Assembly: GCA_035530955.1 (NCBI GenBank)
Contig: DATKTT010000193.1
Location: 1 to 41,751 of the forward strand
Reading direction: 5' to 3'
Length of the DNA stretch: 41,751 bases
Origin: Williamwhitmania sp035530955
GTDB lineage: Bacteria; Bacteroidota; Bacteroidia; Bacteroidales; Williamwhitmaniaceae
The first letter of the stretch is position 1. Every line of letters starts with the position of its first letter. Position numbers and translations under genes: made by a program. This document shows, in pieces, positions 15,712 to 24,268 of this stretch. The notes beneath the pieces were generated by a model. It saw only the letters and a list, made by a program, of their open reading frames with translations. It searched no databases and was not told the DNA's origin.

Positions 15712-16085
15712 GGAGCCACTCTAAGCGTAATAAAATACCGGTATCTATGATACGCTTCCTGTTTTTCAATTAAGTTCGTTTGCCAGAGATTCACCGTGAC
15801 CGCTCCACCGTCCCCATTTCCTACATCGATATTTGTATCCGGCGTGAATGTAAAAGATGTTTTCATGAATTTGATTGTAGTTTTTATGAATGCCCTGAGA
15901 CCAGTGAGATTCGCATGGCCGCTCATTATTTCAAGTCTGATAAATTCCTCATCGTATCCCCGGTCATAAACTCTCAAAGTTCCATCGGCTGCAATGCCAA
16001 AATTCTGATGTCTGCCTATTTCATTTTCAAAAGGCCACAAAGCACCAGTAAAAGTAATTGTTGTAGCACCATAAACGAATGTCAT
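15708..16085 (-). CDS. Probable distal tail (Dit-like) or tail-tip protein
   Basis: A 125-residue beta-rich protein without a signal peptide. It has alternating strands and a C-terminal YRYFITLRV strand. Four-base overlaps with the tape measure gene upstream and the 825-residue tail protein downstream mark it as part of the tail-tip transcript. Identification rests mainly on synteny: the gene after the tape measure is normally a distal tail protein. Confidence 0.5.
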   Translation of the reverse strand: MTFVYGATTITFTGALWPFENEIGRHQNFGIAADGTLRVYDRGYDEEFIRLEIMSGHANLTGLRAFIKTTIKFMKTSFTFTPDTNIDVGNGDGGAVTVNLWQTNLIEKQEAYHRYRYFITLRVAP

Positions 16086-18025
16086 GCTTTCACCATTCTT
16101 GAATCGATTAAATCCTGAATTGTTTTTGCCAATCTGATTTTATTTTCTTTGACAGCTCGCGTGATATTATCTTGAGTATTCCGATCAACGTTTCCGCTTA
16201 TATTAATGTTATCCCCTGCGATTGTCACCGAGGATGTTGGCATTTTACCAGTCTTGTTGATGTATTCCAGTCCCGGGCGTGTATCTGAATTTACAGATTT
16301 TGATTGTGTGATAAATTCATGCCTTTGAATTTTGGCAATTATTTCATTCGATTCCAGCCCGCCGGAATGCCTTTTCGGGATGGCGCCATAACCGCCCCGG
16401 GACCCTCCAGCCCAATCTACAAACCCGCCTCCGTGAAATCCGAATAATGCTCCCAGAATTGACCCGCCTCCCGGTACAAGTAATTTCAATAATGCACTCG
16501 CAGCGTATCGGGCTTCGGCCTGTATAATAGCATTAATAAAAGTCGTGACAAATGTTTTTGCCATTTTCTCAAATACAGATTCAGCTTTCCCGAAAACGTC
16601 ATCCCACATTGAATTAAGTTCATCAGCAACGATCTGAGCCGATGCCATGAAAGCGTTTTCGAATGCTTTTGCAGATTCAGTGAGTTCTTTCCCAGGTTCC
16701 GCTTTTTCTTTGGGAATTTCATACGGTCCAACTGGCAGGTCAGGACGTTTCGTGAAATGAGAAAGAGCATCTTCTAAACTTTTACGTTCTGTTGCTTTAA
16801 TAAAAGCATCCATATAATTATTACCCGCTTTTTCTCCGGCGTCAGCGATAGGGTCACCCCCACCTTCATCGCCACTCAAAGCATCACCCAAAGTATTTTT
16901 AATTTCAAGAGCACGATCTTTAATTTTGTCAGATAATTCTTTAGTCCATTTTGTAATAGAAGGTTCCAATTTTTCTGTTAATACCTTTGCAACGGAATCA
17001 CCGACCAATCCAATGGCCTTTGTCATATCTCCCTTTGCCACAATCATCGCCGTAGCAAATGCTTGAGGAATAATTGCCATTGTCATAGATAGTTGTGCCA
17101 ATGTAGCTCCGGTAATTTTTAAAATATATACAAGCATATCACTCCACATTTCACCCATTGCCTTGATAACATTTCCCCAACCTATATCAGCAAATTCGAT
17201 AAATTTCAATCTGATTTTTTCAAGATAAGGCTCGAATGGCATTTTAATAAAATCACCGATAGCCTCTTTAATATCACTAATATAATTTTTTACTTGTGCA
17301 ATTTTCCCACCCCATACTTCTAAATCTTTTTGAGCTGCCCCGCTGAACATTTTATTTAAAATATCCATTGCATAAGCAGTTTTTGCGGCAGTGGTTGTGA
17401 TCCCAGCCTGTTTCAGTGCTGCTTCTTTCAGCGCCGGAATATACCGGCCAAGCATTGTAACCTCTCCAGCCATTGCCATGGCCACATATCGGGAGGCCGT
17501 ATTTAAATCAAATAAACCTGTCGAGGCAATGTTGGCTGCTATTTTTGCCCCTTCAAATCCTTTTGATACGCTTCCAGTTAAAAGCATAATCTGTTGAAGT
17601 GAGGGAGCCAGTTCAGTATCACCAAATCTTGTCACAGCCTGCATCGAAGAAAGGTATTTATCTGATATAGGTTTGACTTTTTCGTATGCCGCTCCTGTTA
17701 ATCCAATGGCCGTTTCAAGATGTTTAAAAATTTCCTCCTGTTTAGTTGATAAGCCAACAAATTCCTTAATATGCCGAATTGAATCTCTTGCGAATTTTTT
17801 AATTGCCATACCAGCGGCAGCGAAAGCAGCTACGATGGCTCCGGCAATGGCAACTTTAGCCCAACCACCCATTTTTGAAAAGGCATTTCCCATCTTGGAT
17901 GTATTGCTTTGAACGCTCTTGCCAGTCTTATCTACCGAGTGATCAAGTTTGTCGAATTCCTGAGATGTTTTTTTGACATTACCGGAAGTTTTATCTGTTG
18001 CGATAATGTCTACTTTAATGGCCAT
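16082..18025 (-). CDS. Tape measure protein
   Basis: A 647-residue helical protein. The N-terminal part has the typical polar, K/S-rich start and then a glycine/alanine-rich hydrophobic segment (WAKVAIAGAIVAAFAAAG, about 55-72). The region after it (LSTKQEEIFKHLETAIG... TGLFDLNTASRYVAMAMAGE) matches the conserved front of phage tape measure proteins, and the C-terminus has GGGSILGALFGFHGGG. It directly follows the tail assembly chaperone frameshift pair and overlaps its end by 11 bases. At roughly 1.5 angstrom per residue a tail of about 95-100 nm is expected, an estimate only. Confidence 0.88.
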   Translation of the reverse strand: MAIKVDIIATDKTSGNVKKTSQEFDKLDHSVDKTGKSVQSNTSKMGNAFSKMGGWAKVAIAGAIVAAFAAAGMAIKKFARDSIRHIKEFVGLSTKQEEIFKHLETAIGLTGAAYEKVKPISDKYLSSMQAVTRFGDTELAPSLQQIMLLTGSVSKGFEGAKIAANIASTGLFDLNTASRYVAMAMAGEVTMLGRYIPALKEAALKQAGITTTAAKTAYAMDILNKMFSGAAQKDLEVWGGKIAQVKNYISDIKEAIGDFIKMPFEPYLEKIRLKFIEFADIGWGNVIKAMGEMWSDMLVYILKITGATLAQLSMTMAIIPQAFATAMIVAKGDMTKAIGLVGDSVAKVLTEKLEPSITKWTKELSDKIKDRALEIKNTLGDALSGDEGGGDPIADAGEKAGNNYMDAFIKATERKSLEDALSHFTKRPDLPVGPYEIPKEKAEPGKELTESAKAFENAFMASAQIVADELNSMWDDVFGKAESVFEKMAKTFVTTFINAIIQAEARYAASALLKLLVPGGGSILGALFGFHGGGFVDWAGGSRGGYGAIPKRHSGGLESNEIIAKIQRHEFITQSKSVNSDTRPGLEYINKTGKMPTSSVTIAGDNINISGNVDRNTQDNITRAVKENKIRLAKTIQDLIDSRMVKA

Positions 18026-18721
18026 GCTTTTCCTTATTCACTTCGTTTATTGATGCAATTATTATTTTCAAATCGTTGTATAATTCGTCTATTTCAAATT
18101 CTGATAATTGATATTTTCTGAAAATCAAAACTACTCTGAGACCATCTGAAATATTTCCAATATCAAAAGTACCGTCTTTATAAAACCCACCGCCTGACCA
18201 GAATGTTATTTCTTGAAAAAAGGCCCATGCTTTATTATTTTCGGGCATGAGCCTTACAAATAAACATTCTTCGCAAGGAGGGTCATTTTCCTTTTCTAAA
18301 TATTGATTTCTACACGAAGCGCATCCATGCCCTTTTCCGTCTATCCACTGCTTCGTGTAGTCTGAGAGTTTTTTTCAGCCTCATCGCTTTTGACTGTTTT
18401 TACGCCCTTAATCAATACATCGATAAATTCTTCAACTGGTTCGGCAGGAAGATCATCCACACTGTCAATCGAAAAAGGGAATGGTTCTTTGCTGTTGGGT
18501 TGTTCAAAACCTTCCCAGCCCAAAAGAGAATATTCGAGCAAAGCCCTACCGACCGCCTTCATATCGGTGACTTCAACATTCCTTTTTGTCATTCTGGTAT
18601 TGGTTTTCACCCATTCTTCTCTCAGGTTCCCCGGGACCCTTCGATAATAAAACTTAACATCCGGATCTCCGGAAAATACGTGAACAAAACGCTCTTTGTC
18701 TGAAATCGCTTTTAACGCCAT
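18015..18721 (-). CDS. Tail assembly chaperone, -1 frameshift fusion product (G-T)
   Basis: Translation of the 126-residue frame up to N118, followed by a -1 slip at A_AAA_AAC (18368-18374), enters a frame that stays open for 117 codons to the TAA at 18015-18017, giving about 235 residues. The extension begins LSDYTKQWIDGKGHG, then has a CASC...CEEC zinc knuckle, then FVRLMPENNKAWAFF and a C-terminal helical part. Without frameshifting the last 77 codons would need their own ATG (18246-18248), which lacks a good ribosome binding site. This mirrors lambda G/GT: the longer form binds tail tube and tape measure during tail assembly. Confidence 0.88.
18310..18374 (-). promoter_or_regulatory. Programmed -1 ribosomal frameshift signal
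   Basis: Slippery heptamer A_AAA_AAC in the zero frame at 18368-18374, a 7-base spacer, then a perfect 11-bp stem: CTACACGAAGC (18350-18360 on the minus strand) pairs with GCTTCGTGTAG (18310-18320), loop 29 bases. All three parts have the spacing expected for stimulated -1 frameshifting. Confidence 0.92.
18341..18721 (-). CDS. Tail assembly chaperone, short form (G)
   Basis: A 126-residue protein of the size and position of siphovirus tail assembly chaperones, between tail-tube and tape-measure genes. It has a strand-rich start (FVHVFSGDPDVKFYYRRVPG), a central helix and an acidic linker (VDDLPAEPVEEFIDVL). The last eight codons after the slippery site end at TAG 18341-18343. In related phages the short form is made in large excess over the frameshift product. 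Confidence 0.82.
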   Translation of the reverse strand: MALKAISDKERFVHVFSGDPDVKFYYRRVPGNLREEWVKTNTRMTKRNVEVTDMKAVGRALLEYSLLGWEGFEQPNSKEPFPFSIDSVDDLPAEPVEEFIDVLIKGVKTVKSDEAEKNSQTTRSSG

Positions 18722-18733
18722 CTTCTCCTCCGC

Positions 18734-18937
18734 TCATTTCTTTTTTTTAGGGCTTTTTATTGTAAGCCCTTTTCTCTTTGATTCATGTTCCTTGACGAGA
18801 TCGATCTCTTTTTTTGTCGCATCTTTGGAACATTCAAGTCTTGTATAATTAACTACCGGCAGATCACGGCACTGTTCCGCCGTCATCCCGCCGGAAAGTT
18901 TCTTCCCGGTCTTGATGTCAATCAAAAATATCATCAT
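18734..18937 (-). CDS. Small basic hypothetical protein of the tail module
   Basis: A 67-residue protein ending in a lysine-rich tail (SPKKKK). The start (MMIFLIDIKTGKKLSGGMTAEQC) has no recognised motif. It lies between a 154-residue structural-like gene and the tail assembly chaperone and is likely co-expressed. Confidence 0.5.
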   Translation of the reverse strand: MMIFLIDIKTGKKLSGGMTAEQCRDLPVVNYTRLECSKDATKKEIDLVKEHESKRKGLTIKSPKKKK

Positions 18938-18942
18938 TCACC

Positions 18943-19407
18943 TCAACTAAAAAAACCAATGATTCTGAAATAAGCCTTTTTCCCGCTCGCAAGCTCGGCA
19001 TTCGCACCGGCATTGGTTTTTGTGTTGATCACAATCAGATGAGAAGTAATATCACCGAGAACATCAAACTGAGTGATATTCGTATCGTCACCGTATGCAG
19101 AGCCCACACAAAAAATATGAGTAACCGCATCCACATTGATTTCGTAATCGCCGGCCCCATTGCGGGATACATTGCTATCGAAAGCGGTATAAGCCGCTTC
19201 TTCCGTGGCTCCCAGATCGGACAGTGCAGTATAATCTGCGGTAACCGAATTCACATAGAGCTTGTATTTCATGGTTCCGGTATCGTTGTAAAGTTCGAGA
19301 ACCATTGAAAACAGATGCAATCCGAGGATTGTTCCACCCCCAGCTACAAACTTATTCAGATTCGCAGCTTTTACTTCTGTTGACCCGTCTGTAAAAATGA
19401 CTGCCAT
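18943..19407 (-). CDS. Probable minor tail or decoration protein
   Basis: A 154-residue beta-rich protein, low in lysine and rich in G, A, T and D, with FTDGSTEVKAANLN at the front. Composition and position right after the tail-tube genes suggest a virion component. No signal peptide and no named family. Confidence 0.5.
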   Translation of the reverse strand: MAVIFTDGSTEVKAANLNKFVAGGGTILGLHLFSMVLELYNDTGTMKYKLYVNSVTADYTALSDLGATEEAAYTAFDSNVSRNGAGDYEINVDAVTHIFCVGSAYGDDTNITQFDVLGDITSHLIVINTKTNAGANAELASGKKAYFRIIGFFS

Positions 19408-19418
19408 TTTATTCCTCC

Positions 19419-20546
19419 TTAATTTTCCTCAAGATAATTATATTGATTATCGTCTGTAATCACACAGACCATTTCAGCGTTTTTCTTCAATTCAATATTT
19501 GACCATTGAGCTGAGTATTTATCCGAACTTGGAATATAAGGAATCGCGGTATGAGCCATATTGAGAACTTCCGATCCCTTGATTGGAGCCTCGATTTTTT
19601 CAAGTTTTAAAGCGGAGAAATAGAATCCGAGATTATAGGTGCTATCAGCAAATACGAAAGACATGTACTGTTCCGTGTCAGCATCCAAAAGATCAAGATA
19701 AGTATCGGCATTATACCTGACAAAATCAAAACCGACTGTAATAAGCCTCTTGCCATTTCTCATGGGTTCCATAATATAAAGACCGGATACTGAATCTTGT
19801 ACAATTTGCAACTGGTTATCGAGCGCGATCTCAAATCTGTTTATTCCAACGGTTGTTCCGGATATTTCTGTTGTCAATACACCCGGGAGAATAACATCTC
19901 TTTTATCTGAGGCCAGCGTCCAGTTAGCGGAATTATACGAACCTCTCGAATGTGAATATCCAACAAGATCGAATTCAATAGATACAGAATTTACTTCGCC
20001 GCGGATGATCATCTTGTTGACCATAACAGAATGATATTTCCAATCAGTTACGGCTTTTGCGAATGCCAGAACACCAGAACGGACTTTCTTATCGCCTGCA
20101 TACCATACTCCGGTCCCAGTCCCCGAAGTATGTCTTTCCGCTTCGCCAAGCCAAGCCTCTCTGTGAAGATTATTATCCAATTCAAGAAGATGCTTGTATT
20201 TGGCAGAGACAGTTTCGGGACTGCCTCCATAAGTAGCTCCTCCGGTATTCGGATTTTCAAAACCCATGGCACTGCAAAGCAAGCGTCCTACGTTATTATA
20301 TCTGCCTTGCAAACTCAAACCACCGGCCACATTCTTTGTGATAATATCCGCCTTTGCTCGACCCGCGCTCCCCTGAATAGTCGGATCCTGCTCGATCACA
20401 TGATCCGCTATCATCGATTCAGAAACGAAAGGGATTTGATCCAGAGCCGTTATATCGTTCGCGCCCCAATCCGTTTTCGGATATGTAGACGTTTTCGGAT
20501 CTTTCTTAAAGGAAGCCTTTGAAATTACTCCTAAACCTGTTGACAT
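19419..20546 (-). CDS. Tail tube protein homologue 1
   Basis: A 375-residue beta-rich protein. The N-terminus TGLGVISKASFKK and the block EPMRNGKRLITVGFDFVRYN-ADTYLDLLDADT are shared with the next protein (GIGVLSKCGIKE; DPLRNGKRDVVFNVKLPRYS-ADT), so the two are paralogues. Long two-domain tail tube proteins with an extra Ig-like or insert domain are known in siphoviruses. Located just before the chaperone and tape measure genes, as expected for the major tail protein. Confidence 0.7.
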   Translation of the reverse strand: MSTGLGVISKASFKKDPKTSTYPKTDWGANDITALDQIPFVSESMIADHVIEQDPTIQGSAGRAKADIITKNVAGGLSLQGRYNNVGRLLCSAMGFENPNTGGATYGGSPETVSAKYKHLLELDNNLHREAWLGEAERHTSGTGTGVWYAGDKKVRSGVLAFAKAVTDWKYHSVMVNKMIIRGEVNSVSIEFDLVGYSHSRGSYNSANWTLASDKRDVILPGVLTTEISGTTVGINRFEIALDNQLQIVQDSVSGLYIMEPMRNGKRLITVGFDFVRYNADTYLDLLDADTEQYMSFVFADSTYNLGFYFSALKLEKIEAPIKGSEVLNMAHTAIPYIPSSDKYSAQWSNIELKKNAEMVCVITDDNQYNYLEEN

Positions 20547-20555
20547 TTTATTTCC

Positions 20556-21503
20556 TCACGTTATTGTAATTCTAAATTCACTGGATATTGCGGTCATCGG
20601 CGTATTCGATGAATTCAGATAACAGTTCCCGGGACCTTCTTGAACCAATATTTCAGAACCGCCGATATTCATATTGAAGCCCTCACTGATCTCAAATTCA
20701 GGGATTTCGATTAAAAGCGTTTTCGTTCCATCAGTAAAATACAAAGTAGCCTGTAAAGGCGTTCCCGCATCCTTCCAATCCGGAATAGTATCTGCTGAAT
20801 ACCGTGGAAGTTTGACATTGAAAACAACGTCTCTTTTTCCGTTCCTTAAAGGATCCAGAGCATACCGGCTCAAACTTGAATAATCATCGGCCTTAAAATT
20901 ATTCGTCAATTCGAGCGAGAAGCTCTCAGCATCGATGTTATCCCCTGAATCAAGAGCATCATCCTGATTTCCGATTCGTATGAATGATGCTGATACGGAA
21001 TTCGAAAAAAGGACCTGTGAATAACTCGAAAGCGAAATAGACGGAAAGGCGGTTGCGGATCTAGAAGGAGTCATTCCAATAATATCAGTTGCAATTTTTA
21101 GAGCTTCGCCTTTATTTCCGGATATTGTCATCTTCTGAATTTTGGCAGAGTTGATTCTCCATCTCGAAACGGCCTTTTCAAATTCGATTTTGATTATTTT
21201 TGTATTGTTATCAGCAAGAGTATAAACACCGGTCGTATCGGTACCCATTGCGGCTTCAAGGATCGATCCGAAATTGTAATAATCAAGATCACTGTTCAAT
21301 GCCCCGGCAACTTCTACGAGTCCCTGTTTCCCGACACGACGACCGGCCACGCCCTCCAGAGCCATTGTTTCTATTCTCTGGATAGTGGTTATCAGTGATT
21401 CATCATTTATCGGAAGCATGGTATCAACAGCAGACCAAGCTTCTCCCCATGCAGAGGCCTCTTTAATTCCGCATTTGCTTAAAACACCAATTCCATCTGG
21501 CAT
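20556..21503 (-). CDS. Tail tube protein homologue 2
   Basis: A 315-residue paralogue of the adjacent tail tube-like protein, sharing the GxGVxSK start, the PLRNGKR...RYSADT core and the GSEILV segment near the C-terminus. The two genes lie ten bases apart, so this is a tandem duplication with strong divergence. One copy may form the tube and the other a tail terminator ring, tube cap or alternative tube subunit. Confidence 0.66.
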   Translation of the reverse strand: MPDGIGVLSKCGIKEASAWGEAWSAVDTMLPINDESLITTIQRIETMALEGVAGRRVGKQGLVEVAGALNSDLDYYNFGSILEAAMGTDTTGVYTLADNNTKIIKIEFEKAVSRWRINSAKIQKMTISGNKGEALKIATDIIGMTPSRSATAFPSISLSSYSQVLFSNSVSASFIRIGNQDDALDSGDNIDAESFSLELTNNFKADDYSSLSRYALDPLRNGKRDVVFNVKLPRYSADTIPDWKDAGTPLQATLYFTDGTKTLLIEIPEFEISEGFNMNIGGSEILVQEGPGNCYLNSSNTPMTAISSEFRITIT

Positions 21504-21504
21504 A

Positions 21505-22194
21505 TCAAATCCCCTTTATTTTTAATTCGATAATTGTGACATCGTTTTCAACATCGATATTGGAATATGTGAATAATTGATCTGATTGACTGCCGCCGAT
21601 AGTCGCACCAGATTGAGCGGATGTATTACTACAATTCACATTAGAACTGCAATCAGTTATGAGTGGACAAGTGCTATAACAATCAAGGGTTACTATTTCT
21701 CCATTTAACATCATGTTGTTATTATCATTCCATTCAAAATCGTGTATAGGGAAATGATATTCTGGCATTGGTTGTGCCTGTATTTTCTGTGCAACTTTTT
21801 CAAGTCTGAATTCCACTTTAATCAGACCGTTTTCTTTTCGGCTCGGATCGTCTACTTCTGGATTGTCTAAAGTTACGAATTGAAACTTCTTACCGTCCTG
21901 CATGGATTCAGTTACGAACCTTTCGAGATTCAATTCACTATTCGCATCAATAATGAAGTCCCCAAAATTCGAGACAAGCGCACCGTCGATCCAGACTTTT
22001 GCTGTACATTTCCGGTCGTGGTTGTTTTTTAAAAGAAGCTCGTATTCACTTTTAAACGGAACCACTACCTGGTTGTCTATCTCTTTGACAAACCCATTTT
22101 CATTTGAAACATTGACAATGAAATCGTTTTTACTGATTGCCAAAAGATTCACTGATAAAAGAATCAGCCCGATGATTAAATATTTAATTTTCAT
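21505..22194 (-). CDS. Exported cysteine-containing beta-rich protein
   Basis: A 229-residue protein with a Sec signal peptide (KIKYLIIGLILLSVNLLA). Residues 50-130 look like a small beta-sandwich (ELLLKNNHDRKC, WIDGALVSNFGDF, ELNLERFV, GKKFQFVTLD, GLIKVEFRLEK). C172, C176, C182 and C188 form a cluster that would be disulfide-bonded after export. The C-terminus (GATIGGSQSDQLF) is strand-rich. It lies between a tail-completion gene and the tail tube genes, where a cytoplasmic virion protein would be expected; the export signal is the odd feature. Function unknown. Confidence 0.58.
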   Translation of the reverse strand: MKIKYLIIGLILLSVNLLAISKNDFIVNVSNENGFVKEIDNQVVVPFKSEYELLLKNNHDRKCTAKVWIDGALVSNFGDFIIDANSELNLERFVTESMQDGKKFQFVTLDNPEVDDPSRKENGLIKVEFRLEKVAQKIQAQPMPEYHFPIHDFEWNDNNNMMLNGEIVTLDCYSTCPLITDCSSNVNCSNTSAQSGATIGGSQSDQLFTYSNIDVENDVTIIELKIKGI

Positions 22195-22198
22195 AACA

Positions 22199-22693
22199 TT
22201 ACTCCTTTAATGAAATATCGTTATTGAGTTCTTTTGATCTGTATCCTAATTCGACATAATGAACCAAGACACTGCCAAACATTCTTGATTCAATTAAAGT
22301 CACTTGAATGATTCCGATGTCATTATAATTATCATCATTGCCGGGTCTTGCTGTTTCCAGTAAATTTATATTCTGTCTGAATTTTTTGCATATATTTTCA
22401 ATCGTTCTTTGAATAGCCAACTCTGATTTTTTACTATCTTCCAATCCAAGATATCCGCGAATTACCCATTGATAATATCTCATCGTTTCATTATTTGTGT
22501 GACAAACTTCGTTAGTGGATACCCGGGTGACGCACCAGGCATGGATTTTATGTTGAGCCGTTGTAAAGTTTGCAATGAAAGCATCCCACGAATTCGCAAC
22601 CTTTTGATATTCGTATACGATACCGCTTTTTTTAATGCCGTCAACTTCCTCTAAAAGCTGAACAATCGCTTCTCTTTGAGCTTCCATGCTCAT
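22199..22693 (-). CDS. Probable tail terminator / completion protein
   Basis: A 164-residue alpha/beta protein. The size, an N-terminal helix (QREAIVQLLEEVDG), and a strand region ending in GSVLVHYVELGYRSKEL resemble gpU-like tail terminators. It follows the HK97 gp10-like gene, overlapping it by four bases, and precedes the tail tube genes, which is the usual place. Sequence similarity alone is weak. Confidence 0.5.
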   Translation of the reverse strand: MSMEAQREAIVQLLEEVDGIKKSGIVYEYQKVANSWDAFIANFTTAQHKIHAWCVTRVSTNEVCHTNNETMRYYQWVIRGYLGLEDSKKSELAIQRTIENICKKFRQNINLLETARPGNDDNYNDIGIIQVTLIESRMFGSVLVHYVELGYRSKELNNDISLKE

Positions 22694-23148
22694 CGAATTT
22701 TCCTTTCGGCAGATTTTACGGCACTTTTAATCATACCTTTAATTTGATTCTTCATTTTCTTTTCGGCCGTCTTAAACATATATTGACCTTTTGTTCCATG
22801 TTTGGCAATAGCTTTTTGAACTGGATAAGCGATATTCTCATCGCCTAATTTTCTTTTGGCCCAATATAACAAGTGTGCAATGGGAACCCAGTGAGCATCT
22901 GTACCCTCTTCCAGAGCGTTGATATACGGAACTGCATTCCCGACTACACCAACATATTGATTCCCTCGTATGAAAGCAGATTCAGACCTGGTTTCCCTTC
23001 TCGCGTTTCCGGTTGCTCCTACAGATGTGGTTTCTCTAACTTCTCCGGCCAACAATTCCGCTGCAAAATTCAGAGCTGCCACAACATCCTGTCTGAGAAA
23101 TTCAGGAAATCTTTTGAAATTTGTCCATTTTTTAACAACGATTTTCAT
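22690..23148 (-). CDS. HK97 gp10-like head-tail joining / tail completion protein
   Basis: A 152-residue protein matching the HK97 gp10 pattern: an N-terminal strand and helix, RRETRSES, VGVVGNAVPYINALEEGTDA with the conserved Y..xxEEGT segment, and a basic helical C-terminus. In siphoviruses this gene lies between connector and tail terminator genes, as here. Four-base overlaps on both sides support coupled translation. Confidence 0.75.
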   Translation of the reverse strand: MKIVVKKWTNFKRFPEFLRQDVVAALNFAAELLAGEVRETTSVGATGNARRETRSESAFIRGNQYVGVVGNAVPYINALEEGTDAHWVPIAHLLYWAKRKLGDENIAYPVQKAIAKHGTKGQYMFKTAEKKMKNQIKGMIKSAVKSAERKIR

Positions 23149-23864
23149 CTTGTTTTTCTTCCGTGAAACATCAGTTCCCCGCCATCTATTCCCCTCTCTA
23201 AATCCCAGTCATCAAAATAGCAAGCTCCCGAAGGGCTGCCATCGTCTTTAATCCCAAGAGCGTCCGTCCAGCGCGTCCGGAATAGTTTTGCAATATCAGT
23301 AAAGTTGTTTTTCGTTCCCGTTCCATTAACGGTATCCGCTCCGATTGTGGAGTCTGTATTTTGTGAATATTCGGTTGCTAATTGCAAACATAATCTTTCG
23401 GCTGCCATATTACATAAAATATAAAAATCTGAATCCGGCACTGTATTCAAATCAGCAGTCAGTGTATGCCTTGCTGTATAGGAAACAACAGCGCTTTCAC
23501 CCTCTCCGGGAGTGTAAAGCAGAAATCTCAAATACCAAGCCTCGTTTTCACTATCATAAAATATTTTAAAATCTTCATCCTCGATATAGTCAGGCGGTGT
23601 TTCTCCGCCAGGATATTCAACATTATTTACAACAGAAAAACCATTCTCCCATCCGCTCGGTACGGCCCACTGCTGAGTTGATCCATCCACGTCATCATCG
23701 GCAATTCTCCAATAAGAGAGTAATGGCCGATGTTTTGAATATACATCGGACAGGGCTTCCTGTAAGGCCATAGTCACGTCCGCCGGTTCTATCTTTACCT
23801 GATTTTTGAAATGCCGTTCGTAAAGATAGGTTGAATAATCAGAAAGTTTTTTCGTTATGCTCAT
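23145..23864 (-). CDS. Putative head-tail connector / adaptor protein
   Basis: A 239-residue acidic protein. The first 60 residues are helical (VTMALQEALSDVYSKHRP), the middle is beta-rich with WYLRFLLYTPGEGESAVVSYTA, and the C-terminal third is helical (FYILCNMAAERLCLQLATEY). Position upstream of the gp10-like protein is typical of adaptor or connector proteins. Sequence similarity to a named family is not clear. Confidence 0.45.
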   Translation of the reverse strand: MSITKKLSDYSTYLYERHFKNQVKIEPADVTMALQEALSDVYSKHRPLLSYWRIADDDVDGSTQQWAVPSGWENGFSVVNNVEYPGGETPPDYIEDEDFKIFYDSENEAWYLRFLLYTPGEGESAVVSYTARHTLTADLNTVPDSDFYILCNMAAERLCLQLATEYSQNTDSTIGADTVNGTGTKNNFTDIAKLFRTRWTDALGIKDDGSPSGACYFDDWDLERGIDGGELMFHGRKTR

Positions 23865-23865
23865 A

Positions 23866-24207
23866 TTAATCTTTCATCAACAAATCTATGCTAAACGTAA
23901 ACGAAGGATCTGTACCACCGAGAACGTATTTCAAACGAACGTATTTCCCGAAATTACTGAATCTCACGACCTGCTTTCCGGTACCATACATCTGATAAAA
24001 GACAGTGTCCGGATCATCAAACCAATTCTCCAGATCTGGTGAGAACTGCAATGTCAAATCGAGCGTTGGTTCGGTCCCACTCAGGGCTGTTAAATTAATA
24101 CAGGCCACACCTTCGTTAAACGAACCCAAATCTTTGTGATCGGTTTCACTACTCGCAGTCTTTGTACTCGAAGAAAGGAGAGTGATTATTTCTGCATATT
24201 TCCCCAT
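23866..24207 (-). CDS. Small beta-rich structural protein
   Basis: A 113-residue protein with strands around LTLQFSPDLENWFDD and VVRFSNFGKYVRLKYVL; the pattern resembles small jelly-roll or stabilisation proteins. No signal peptide. It begins with an RBS (GAGGAT) placed just after the strong hairpin at 24220-24260. Probably a virion component, function unassigned. Confidence 0.48.
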   Translation of the reverse strand: MGKYAEIITLLSSSTKTASSETDHKDLGSFNEGVACINLTALSGTEPTLDLTLQFSPDLENWFDDPDTVFYQMYGTGKQVVRFSNFGKYVRLKYVLGGTDPSFTFSIDLLMKD

Positions 24208-24219
24208 ATATTTATCCTC

Positions 24220-24260
24220 GAAACAGGAGGAAGAGACGTTCCCGCCCCTTCCCCCGTTTC
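24220..24260 (-). promoter_or_regulatory. Strong intercistronic RNA hairpin
   Basis: On the minus strand GAAACGGGGGAAG pairs with CTTCCTCCTGTTTC (13 pairs including two wobbles, one bulge), loop about 14 bases. No U-run follows; instead the ribosome binding site of the next gene comes at once. It is more likely an mRNA stability or processing element than a terminator. Confidence 0.6.
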
Positions 24261-24268
24261 ACCTTTCT

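Noticed and set aside
24220..24260. Intrinsic terminator
   Set aside because: Hairpin is strong but no U-run follows on the minus strand and the next gene's ribosome binding site comes at once.
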